Positions 44,139 to 52,600 of a DNA stretch of 64,000 nucleotides are shown here, piece after piece. The translations under genes and the position numbers were made by a program. Below the pieces are notes generated by a model. It had not been told where the DNA came from. It worked only from the letters and a program-made list of their open reading frames with translations, and made no database searches. Source of the stretch: Gillisia lutea (GTDB lineage: Bacteria > Bacteroidota > Bacteroidia > Flavobacteriales > Flavobacteriaceae); the NCBI RefSeq assembly GCF_021568705.1, contig NZ_JAKGTH010000010.1, forward strand, positions 1 through 64,000. The letters are read 5' to 3'. Numbering within the stretch: the stretch's first letter is position 1; each line of letters begins with the position of its first letter.

Positions 44139-45257
44139 TTGATCCAGTTACACGATTTAAAATTCGAGCCCTTTATATCGGAAGATAGAATTACCAAAGC
44201 CATAGTTGAAATCTCGGAACGTCTAAACCGAGATTATAAAGATAAAACTCCGGTATTTCTTGGAGTATTAAATGGTGCTTTTATGGTTGCTTCTGAAATT
44301 ATAAAGCGATTTAAAGGAGACTGTGAAGTGGTTTTTGCAAAACTCGATTCTTATGAAGGAACTGTAAGTACGGGTGAAGTAAAAACGTTGCTGGGCCTAA
44401 ATATGCCTTTAGAAGGGAGACATGTTATTGTGGTAGAAGATATTGTAGATACCGGAAATACATTATGTGCCCTCGATGAGATCTTAAAAAATAAATTAGT
44501 TGCAGATTATAAAGTTGTCACTTTATTTTTTAAACCTGAAGCATACCTTCAAAAATATCCTTTAGAGTATGTAGGTATGGAAATTCCTAACGATTTTATA
44601 GTAGGATATGGTTTAGATTATAATGGCCTAGGTAGAAATCTTTCTCAAATATATAAACTTAAAAAAGAGAACATGACGAATTTAGTATTGTTTGGCCCTC
44701 CCGGAGCAGGAAAAGGAACTCAGGCAAGCTTTTTAAAAGATAAATATGAACTTGTCCATATTTCAACTGGAGATGTTTTTAGATATAATATTAAAAATGA
44801 AACGGAATTAGGTCTACACGCTAAATCTTTCATAGATAAAGGTCAGTTAGTGCCCGATGATGTTACTATTAGCATGCTTAGTGCTGAGGTAGATAAGAAC
44901 CCGGGTGTTAAAGGTTTTATTTTTGATGGTTTTCCACGTACTGCTGCACAAGCTGAAGCTTTAGCGAAGTTATTGGAAGAGAAGAACACTGAAGTTTCTG
45001 CCATGATTGCTTTAGAAGTTGATGATGAGGTGTTGGTTCAAAGGTTACTGGAACGTGGGAAAACTTCGGGTAGGAAGGATGATGCCGATGAAGCTATTAT
45101 TCGAAATAGAATAAGAGTATATTACGAAGAAACTGCTATTTTAAAACAATATTATCTTAAAGAAGATAAGTATTTTGGTGTGAATGGAGTTGGTTCGATC
45201 TCTGAGATTACCCAAAGAATAAGCAAAGTGATCGATTCTATTCAAGCAAAAGCATAG
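44139..45257 (+). CDS. Hypoxanthine phosphoribosyltransferase-adenylate kinase fusion
   Basis: The 372-residue protein joins two purine-salvage enzymes. Residues 1-178 are a type I phosphoribosyltransferase with the PRPP loop VVEDIVDTGNT (98-108). Residues 179-372 are adenylate kinase with P-loop GPPGAGKGTQ, DGFPRT and a short lid, as in small bacterial Adk. The start is TTG (44139), with -7 element TATCTTTG at 44111-44118. An internal ATG (44673) at the domain junction could also give free Adk. There is no frameshift between the domains. I believe such fusions occur in other Flavobacteriaceae. It diverges from purK. Confidence 0.93.
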   Translation: MIQLHDLKFEPFISEDRITKAIVEISERLNRDYKDKTPVFLGVLNGAFMVASEIIKRFKGDCEVVFAKLDSYEGTVSTGEVKTLLGLNMPLEGRHVIVVEDIVDTGNTLCALDEILKNKLVADYKVVTLFFKPEAYLQKYPLEYVGMEIPNDFIVGYGLDYNGLGRNLSQIYKLKKENMTNLVLFGPPGAGKGTQASFLKDKYELVHISTGDVFRYNIKNETELGLHAKSFIDKGQLVPDDVTISMLSAEVDKNPGVKGFIFDGFPRTAAQAEALAKLLEEKNTEVSAMIALEVDDEVLVQRLLERGKTSGRKDDADEAIIRNRIRVYYEETAILKQYYLKEDKYFGVNGVGSISEITQRISKVIDSIQAKA

Positions 45258-45334
45258 TTTTTAAGAATTTGGTATAAGAGTTAAACTATCATCCGGTAGT
45301 TTGTAAGTTGGCGTATAGAAATAAATAAAATATT

Positions 45335-46342
45335 ATGACTGAAGGGAATTTTGTGGATTATGTAAAGATTCATGTAACCTCCGGAAAAGGAGGACAGGGG
45401 TCTGCGCATTTGCGACGTGAAAAATATATAGCCAAAGGTGGTCCCGATGGAGGAGATGGTGGTCGTGGAGGACACGTGATCTTGAAGGGGAATAAGAATT
45501 TGTGGACGTTGTTCCATTTAAAGTTTAAGCGTCATATTCGGGCAGAACATGGTGAGCATGGGTCTAAGCAACGAAGCACAGGAGCCGATGGTGGCGATCA
45601 ATACATTGAAGTGCCACTGGGAACAGCTGTGCGTGATACAGAAACTCAAAAGATCCTATTTGAAGTTACCGAAGACGGAGAGGAAATTATAGTTGCTGAG
45701 GGTGGAAAAGGTGGTCAGGGAAACTGGCACTTTAAATCATCCACCAATCAAACTCCCAGATATGCACAGCCGGGTATAGACGGGCAGGAAGTAGATATAA
45801 CTCTCGAGCTAAAAATTTTGGCAGATGTTGGTTTAGTAGGGTTTCCTAATGCCGGTAAATCTACACTATTATCGGTTATTACTGCTGCAAAACCTAAAAT
45901 TGCCGATTACGAATTTACTACTCTAAAGCCTAACTTAGGAATTGTAGAATATCGTGAATTTAAAACCTTTGTGGTTGCAGATATTCCGGGAATAATTGAA
46001 GGTGCTGCAGAAGGTAAGGGAATAGGTCACCGTTTTCTTAGACATATTGAGCGTAATTCTACTTTATTGTTTTTAATTCCTGCCGATGCGCCCGATATTG
46101 TAAAGCAATATGAGATTCTATTAGATGAATTGCGACGTTATAATCCTGAGATGCTGGATAAGGACAGATTGGTTGCAATTTCTAAAAGCGATATGCTGGA
46201 TGCCGAATTGAAAGCCGAAATGAAAGCAATTTTAGATAAGAATTTGGAAGCTCCTTATTTGTTTATCTCTTCAGTAGCACAACAGGGATTAATGGAACTT
46301 AAAGATAAGCTCTGGGAAATGCTCAATAAGCCAGAAAAATAA
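45335..46342 (+). CDS. obgE: GTPase Obg
   Basis: This is an essential ribosome-associated GTPase. The 335-residue protein has the glycine-rich Obg domain (about 8-160; [20 protein letters not shown]) and a G domain with G1 [10 protein letters not shown]3 DIPGI and G4-like SKSD (ISKSDM). The C-terminal OCT domain found in some Obg proteins is absent. It follows hpt-adk by 77 bases. Confidence 0.96.
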   Translation: MTEGNFVDYVKIHVTSGKGGQGSAHLRREKYIAKGGPDGGDGGRGGHVILKGNKNLWTLFHLKFKRHIRAEHGEHGSKQRSTGADGGDQYIEVPLGTAVRDTETQKILFEVTEDGEEIIVAEGGKGGQGNWHFKSSTNQTPRYAQPGIDGQEVDITLELKILADVGLVGFPNAGKSTLLSVITAAKPKIADYEFTTLKPNLGIVEYREFKTFVVADIPGIIEGAAEGKGIGHRFLRHIERNSTLLFLIPADAPDIVKQYEILLDELRRYNPEMLDKDRLVAISKSDMLDAELKAEMKAILDKNLEAPYLFISSVAQQGLMELKDKLWEMLNKPEK

Positions 46343-46374
46343 AATACGGGTTAATTATTGTTAATCTGAATATG

Positions 46375-46418
46375 CATGGGATGACTTTTTCTTAACTTTA
46401 AGAAAAAGTCATCCCATG
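46375..46418 (+). promoter_or_regulatory. Perfect 20-bp hairpin containing the start codon
   Basis: CATGGGATGACTTTTTCTTA (46375-46394) is exactly complementary to 46399-46418, around the 4-base loop ACTT. The last three bases of the right arm are the ATG of the DUF4136 gene. A -7-like TAACTTTA (46393-46400) lies at the loop. It may be a DNA operator or an mRNA structure that hides the start codon. Confidence 0.8.
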
Positions 46419-46940
46419 AAATTTTTAAGAACAGGCCTTTTATTGTTGCTAATAGCTTCCTGCAATGCTCCAAAAGCGACATATGATTATGATCAGAATT
46501 ATAATTTTACTGAGCTTACGACTTATCAATTCTATCCTGACCTGATCACTAGGCTAAGTCAGTTAGATGAACAGCGCTTGCTTCGAATTCTGGAATCGGA
46601 GTTGAATTTAAAAGGTTTTCATTCAGCACAAAATCCTAATGTCTACGTTAATTTTTATGCAGAAGAATATGAAACAGCAAGCCGTAATAACCTGGGGATA
46701 GGTGTAGGCGGTGGTGGAGGAAATGTTGGGGTAGGAGTGTCTGGCGGAATCCCCATCGGTGGACCTGAAACTTATCTTAGAATCACTTTTGACTTTATAG
46801 ATGCAAGTAATGATTCCTTGGTGTGGCAAGCAATTGTAGATAGCCAATTCAATAAAAATGCTTCTCCCAGAGAAAGAGAACTTCAATTAAAATCCATTGT
46901 TCAGAAGGCCTTAAAAGGCTATCCTCCTAAGAATGATTGA
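46416..46940 (+). CDS. DUF4136-family lipoprotein
   Basis: The 174-residue protein has a lipoprotein signal (LLLLIASC, Cys16), so it is exported and lipidated. A DUF4136-like body follows (TTYQFYPD, VYVNFYAEEYET) with a Gly-rich segment (GIGVGGGGGNVGVGVSGG) and ends with an ITFDFIDASNDSLVWQAI segment typical of the family. The function is unknown. Its ATG lies in the arm of a 20-bp perfect hairpin (46375-46418), unlike any other start in the window. Confidence 0.82.
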   Translation: MKFLRTGLLLLLIASCNAPKATYDYDQNYNFTELTTYQFYPDLITRLSQLDEQRLLRILESELNLKGFHSAQNPNVYVNFYAEEYETASRNNLGIGVGGGGGNVGVGVSGGIPIGGPETYLRITFDFIDASNDSLVWQAIVDSQFNKNASPRERELQLKSIVQKALKGYPPKND

Positions 46941-46992
46941 TCAGTAAGACAAAGGTAGCTCACTAGTTATTGATTAATGAAAAAAGTAAATG

Positions 46993-47022
46993 AAAAAAGC
47001 CCCGAAATTTCGGGGCTTTTTT
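46993..47022. terminator. Bidirectional terminator between convergent genes
   Basis: AAAAAAGCCCCGA and TCGGGGCTTTTTT form a near-perfect palindrome. It lies between the DUF4136 gene and the convergent OmpA-family gene, and serves both strands. Confidence 0.9.
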
Positions 47023-47042
47023 GGATTGGTTAGTTAGCAATC

Positions 47043-48662
47043 TTAGTTCATTATTGTGAACTCACTACGTCTGTTCTTAGCATATTGTGCGTTAGTACAT
47101 CCAGTAGGTTTTGTACAATCATTTAATGGCATAGACTCTCCGTAACCTTTAGAGGTTAAACGTTCTTTTTCAATTCCATGAGATATTAAATATTCCATAG
47201 TTGAAGCAGCACGTCTTTCTGAAAGTTCCATGTTGTATTTATCACTTCCTCTTGCATCAGCATGAGAACCTACTTCTATTTCTAGTGTTGGGTATTTTTT
47301 CATGATAGCCACTACTTTGTCTAGAGTAACTTCTGATTCAGCTTTAATGGTAGCTTTATCAAAGTCGAAATAGATATTTCCAACATCTTTAAGTTGTTGT
47401 CTACCTGTTTCAGTATTGGTTTCTCTTTCGTCGATCTCAACAACCGGAGGAGTGTAGTCTTCTCTTGAGAAACTGTAAAGGTTGTCTGTTCCTCTTCTGT
47501 TAGAAGCTATCCATCCACTGCTTTCGCCTTCTTTAATTACGAATGCGAAATCATCTCTTGAGCTGTTAACAGACGATCCAAGGTTCTTCACTTCAGAGAA
47601 ATCTCCTTCAGACTTGTACACATCCAGGTTTCCAAATCCTTGGTGACCGTCAGATGAAAAGTATAAAACATTCTCTTCGCTGATAAAAGGGAATTGATCT
47701 CTTTTAGCAGTGTTAACACCAGCTCCTAGATTTTGTGGAGTTCCGTATGTACCATCTTCATTAACATCTACAACGTAGATATCAAAAGATCCGGTAGTTC
47801 CAGGCATGTCGCTAGAGAAGTATAATTTCTTACCATCGGCACTCAAGCTTGGGTGCTCCGTAGAATAATCTTCACTTGTAAAAGGTAAGGCTTCAATATT
47901 AGACCATTTACCATCCACTTTTTCAGCACGGTATATTCTAATGTTTGCTACTCTTACACCTTCTTCATTTTTAACCCTTTTCTCATTAGTTCTATCAAAG
48001 AACATTGTCATTCCATCCTTGCTGAATGTAGCTGAACTCTCGTGAGAATCGGTGTTGATATCTCCAGGAAAAAGAACGATAGCACTAAGTTTTCCTTCAT
48101 CATCAACATCGGCAGTATAAAGATCTAATGTTGGTTTTTTGTCCCATGGATAAATAGGTCTTTCTTGGTTTCTTGTTGAAGCGAAAACAACTTGATCTCC
48201 ATAATAAGCAATTCCAAAATCTGCAGATGCAGCATTGTTCATTACCTGATTAGTAGTATAAACATGAGATATTGTGGTGTCGATATCTTTTCTGAATTCT
48301 TCAAAATTGAAATCTTTACCATAATATTCAGTGAAGTAAGTGTCAGCTTCTTTGTATTTGTTCACTCCCATTAAAGCGTGTGCAAATCTGAATTTATATT
48401 CTGCATCCACTTCGGCAGCGTGTCTCAGGAAAAGTGTTTTATACACTTCTGCAGCATTCTCCATTTGATTGGTGTAGAAGTAAGAATCTCCTAAGTTTTG
48501 AAGAACTTCCTGGTCTTTATCATTTACTCTCTCGTAAGCATCAGCAGCATCGATAAATGCTCTTTGAGCAAAGAATCGATCGCCTTTTTTTATCTCAGCA
48601 GTTTGTGCAACTGCTGAGAAACTTAAAAGAATGATTAAAATTGAACTATATAGTTTTTTCAT
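47043..48662 (-). CDS. OmpA-family protein with TPR and beta-propeller (PorE-like)
   Basis: The 539-residue protein starts at ATG 48662, a signal peptide (MKKLYSSILIILLSFSAVAQ). The ATG at 48701 would overlap the upstream gene by 26 bases. It has N-terminal TPR-like repeats (about 25-125), a WD40/PD40-like propeller (about 140-400, including LSADGKKLYFSSDMPG) and a C-terminal OmpA domain (about 430-537; GSHADARGSDKYNMELSERR) that binds peptidoglycan. This order matches PorE, a T9SS-linked envelope protein of Porphyromonas. It is the last gene of a unit with a PorP/SprF-like protein and a large adhesin. Confidence 0.88.
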   Translation of the reverse strand: MKKLYSSILIILLSFSAVAQTAEIKKGDRFFAQRAFIDAADAYERVNDKDQEVLQNLGDSYFYTNQMENAAEVYKTLFLRHAAEVDAEYKFRFAHALMGVNKYKEADTYFTEYYGKDFNFEEFRKDIDTTISHVYTTNQVMNNAASADFGIAYYGDQVVFASTRNQERPIYPWDKKPTLDLYTADVDDEGKLSAIVLFPGDINTDSHESSATFSKDGMTMFFDRTNEKRVKNEEGVRVANIRIYRAEKVDGKWSNIEALPFTSEDYSTEHPSLSADGKKLYFSSDMPGTTGSFDIYVVDVNEDGTYGTPQNLGAGVNTAKRDQFPFISEENVLYFSSDGHQGFGNLDVYKSEGDFSEVKNLGSSVNSSRDDFAFVIKEGESSGWIASNRRGTDNLYSFSREDYTPPVVEIDERETNTETGRQQLKDVGNIYFDFDKATIKAESEVTLDKVVAIMKKYPTLEIEVGSHADARGSDKYNMELSERRAASTMEYLISHGIEKERLTSKGYGESMPLNDCTKPTGCTNAQYAKNRRSEFTIMN

Positions 48663-48675
48663 GTGTCGTAGGTTT

Positions 48676-49614
48676 TTAGAAGAATCTAGGTGATTTGTCA
48701 TATCCTTTAGATAATCCGAATAAGTCTAGATTATATAATAATAAGAATTCGTGGGTTCCGTCGTTGTAATTTCCGAGATTAGAAGTAGTACGATCGTAAG
48801 CGTATCCAATTCTTAATTGTGGAGTAATTGCAAAGTTGATTAAACCTGTAATAGACTCATCAAAACGGTATCCAATTCCAGCTTCCAATCTGTCAAACAT
48901 CAAAACGTTTGCAGTAATATCTACAGATAATGGAGCTCCTTCAACACCTCTCGCCATAAAAGCTGGCTTAAGTTTGAAATCTTCGTTCAAATCAAAGACA
49001 TATCCACCTGTTAAAAAGTAGTGAATGTTCTCTTCACCCAACCTTTTAAGGCCTTGTTCATTCTCAAGGTGTTTAGCAGTAAATAAGTTAGGGGCAGATG
49101 CTCCTAAATAGTATTTATCACCAAACCAGAATGCTCCAACTCCAAATACTGGAAATACTTCATTCATGTCTTGAAAAGCAGGATCGTTCAATTGATTCAG
49201 AGTAAGACCTGATACATTAGCGTCGAAAGTGGTAATACCTCCTTTTACACCTAATGAAAGTTTACTGCTTTCGTTTAGAGGAAGAACATATGCGAAATCT
49301 GCAGTGATGTTATTCTCTTTTACCCAATCTCCAATTTCATCGTGAACTATAGAGAGTCCTAATTCGACTCTTTCACTTACAGGAGTGTGAGCGAAGAAAC
49401 TGGCGGTGCTTGGAGCACCGTCAATTCCTACCCATTGAGATCTATATATACCGCCTAGGTTTAGCATTCCCGGATCATCGGTAGCGTAACCTGGGTTAAT
49501 AACACTCATATTGTACATGTACTGAGTGAATAGCGGATCTTGTTGAGACATACCCTTAAATGAGATAAGGATAATACCTGTAAAGATTAAATAATTGATT
49601 ATAGTGTTTTTCAT
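48676..49614 (-). CDS. PorP/SprF-family type IX secretion membrane protein
   Basis: The 312-residue protein has a signal peptide (ends GMSQ) and the PorP/SprF opening QQDPLFTQYMYNMSVINPGY with an outer-membrane barrel pattern. In Flavobacterium johnsoniae SprF is needed for secretion of the SprB adhesin, and such genes sit next to giant adhesins. Here it lies 24 bases after the large repeat protein gene and 13 before the OmpA-like gene, so it is probably the dedicated partner for that adhesin. Confidence 0.93.
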   Translation of the reverse strand: MKNTIINYLIFTGIILISFKGMSQQDPLFTQYMYNMSVINPGYATDDPGMLNLGGIYRSQWVGIDGAPSTASFFAHTPVSERVELGLSIVHDEIGDWVKENNITADFAYVLPLNESSKLSLGVKGGITTFDANVSGLTLNQLNDPAFQDMNEVFPVFGVGAFWFGDKYYLGASAPNLFTAKHLENEQGLKRLGEENIHYFLTGGYVFDLNEDFKLKPAFMARGVEGAPLSVDITANVLMFDRLEAGIGYRFDESITGLINFAITPQLRIGYAYDRTTSNLGNYNDGTHEFLLLYNLDLFGLSKGYDKSPRFF

Positions 49615-49638
49615 TTCTTTCTAGTGTTTATCCTTTAG

Positions 49639-52600
49639 TTATCTACTTAAGTATAATTTTCCTTGTACCGGTTCGGTTTGTCCGTCGTTGTATTTCAGGA
49701 TATAGAAGTAAACTCCTACAGGAAGTACTTTGTCTCCCAAAGTTCCATTTTGATTAGAAATACCATCCCAGTCTGGTGTACCCGCATTTCCTTTGAATAC
49801 CATTTTACCCCATCTGTTATATACTTCAAATGTGAAGTTTGGATAGTCATCTCGTATTGCTGGAATTACAAATTCATCATTGATTTCATCGCCGTTCGGA
49901 GAGAAACCTTCTGGAATTCCACAGAATGCTACTGATACAGTAACTGGTAGCCTCTCAGTGCTTTCACATCCTACTGTACTATCAGTTGAAGAAGCATAAT
50001 ATGTTACTCCGTTTTGAAGGGAGATATTAGTTCCTAAAGCAGTTCCTCCTGATGATGCAGCATAAATTTGAATAGCATCTCCGTTAAGATTAGTAATTAA
50101 ATCCTGAACCGTTGGGTTATCGCCTCTACAGAACTCATCACCTTCAAAAGATAAGGTTGGAGCAACTGAATCATTGATAGTAACAGTAATTACTGTTGCT
50201 GAAGATCCACACGTGTTTCCTGAGGTAGAAACAGCATAATACATTTGCCCGTTAATTAAAGCATCTGTGGCATTTGCAACCGTTGATAAATCTTCGTTAG
50301 TATAGAAAACAATGTTATCTCCACTAGCTACCAAATCAGCAACAGTAGGAGTGTTTCCGAAACAGAAGGATTGGTTTGCATCAGCAACCGGTGCTTCAGG
50401 CTTGTCTGTAACTGTGATCGTGATATTAGCTGAAGCAGAACCTTCAACACACGGTAGATCTTCTCCTACAGTATAAGTGAATTCAAATACTCCACTACCT
50501 GCAACCGTTGGGTTAAACGTAGGTCCATTAGAGTATCCAGTAAAGCTTCCTCCAGGAGTTACATCCTCAGCTAAAAGATCGGCTAAGTTAATCTCAGCAT
50601 CAGAAGTACAATAACTAACTGAGAAGTTTTCTCCTGCATTAGCATCAACGTTCTGGAGAATGTTGATAGTAATTTGTGTAGAATCGTCAGGGCAAGAATT
50701 AGCGCTTAACACGTTGTAAGTGTATACTCGTGCTTGATCTACCGCTGGATTGAATATAGTTCCATTTGCTAATGCAGGAGTAAAGAAACCTCCGGCATCA
50801 GCTGCACCTAGTAAAGACTCGTTGATTAAAGGAACAACATCAAACGGCTCGTCATCTGCACAAACGTTGATAATCGTAGTAGCACCTGCGTTCGCCGATT
50901 CATCTATTGTAACCACAACACGGCCTCTAGTTGGACAGGTTGCGTCGCTATTTCCTGCGTAATAGTCTTCATCATTTACTAAAATAGTTGTTGCAGCCAA
51001 CGGTGTAGTGGCATCGGCAGTTGCATACCAAGTTGCACCAGTCGGTAACAAATCGGATACTCTTGGACGTCTAGGATTGTTTCCATTGATATCCGAAATA
51101 CTCTCACAAAATTCTTGAGTTGTGTCGTCTACCACTGGGCAAACTGGATCATTTACAATTGTTACAGTCACCGTTGAAGTGCTAGTACAGCCCCCTTGGC
51201 TAATAGTGTAGGTGTAAATTCCAGCGTCATCTGTTGCAGGGTTAAAGCTGCCGTCTGTGTTTCCTGGAGACCATGTTCCTCCCGTTGTAGGAGTTCCATT
51301 TAATTCAGAAAATAAATTAAAAGGAGCGTCTGATCTTGAAACTGTTACAGATCCATTTTGTCCTGCATTAGGAGATGGTGTAATGCTTAATTGTAGCTCT
51401 GCTGAGTCAGTACAATTTCCATTACTCACAGTGTAAGTAGTACTGTAAGTACCTAATGGGTTGTTTTGAAATTGAACTAATAGAACCTCTAGAGAAGGAC
51501 TGAATGTACCATTTGTATCAACTCCTTCTGGTAAAAGATCCATAAATTGACTAGGATTGGCAATAATTCCCGGAATAGCTGCAGAACAGATATTTAAATT
51601 AGTATCGGGTCCTGCATTAGGGGATTCTTGAATAGTAACTGTTATAAAAGCTTCGTCATTCGGACAAGAAGTTGTACTACCTGTAATATATCTGAACCTG
51701 TACTGACCTGGAGCATAATCTTCAGGGTTAAAGATCTGAGTTCCTGTTGATAAAGCAGGAGAGAATACTCCGTCTCTATCTGCTGCACCTAGTATTGATG
51801 GATTCAATCTGTCAACTAGATTAAAAGCTTCACCGTTCTCACAAGCAGTCGTAAAAGTTGTAGCTCCAGAGTTAGGAGTATCTGAAATTGTAACTGTTAC
51901 TGCTGTTCTATCTGGACAGGTAGAACTTGAGTTTCCAGCATAATAAATATCACCATCCTGTAAAGGAGTATTCGGATCAACTGGTGTTGTGCTAGTAGCA
52001 TCTATATACCAAGTAGCTCCTGAAGGAGATAGATTTTCTACTCTAGGAAGGTTAAAGTTATTTCCTGTTCCAATTGATTCGCAGAATTCCTGTGAAGTTT
52101 CTAATACTATAGGGCATTCTTGCTCATCTAATATGGTTACAAAAACAGAAGCCGATGATGAACAATTGGCGTTACTTACTGTGTATACATATTCTCCTCC
52201 TGATTGAGTTGAAGGATCAAAAGAACCATTAGCATTTCCTGGAGCAAAAGTACCTCCAGCCGTAGGTGTTCCTTCTAAATAGTCAAATAAATTAACTGGT
52301 GCATCCGTAATGTTTAATGTTACACTACCGTCCTCTCCTGCATTAGGAGCCTCTTGAACTGTCACGGTTATGAATGCTGAGTCATTAGGGCAAGAAGTTG
52401 TGCTTCCAGTAACGTAACTAAATCTATATTCACCAGGAGCATAATCTGCAGGGTTGAAGATTTGAGTTCCTGTTGATAAAGCCGGAGAAAACACTCCGTC
52501 TCTATCTGCTGCGCCTAGTATTGATGGATTCAATCTGTCAACCAAATTAAAAGCTCCATCGTTCTCACAAGCAGTCGTAAAAGTTGTAGCTCCAGAGTTA

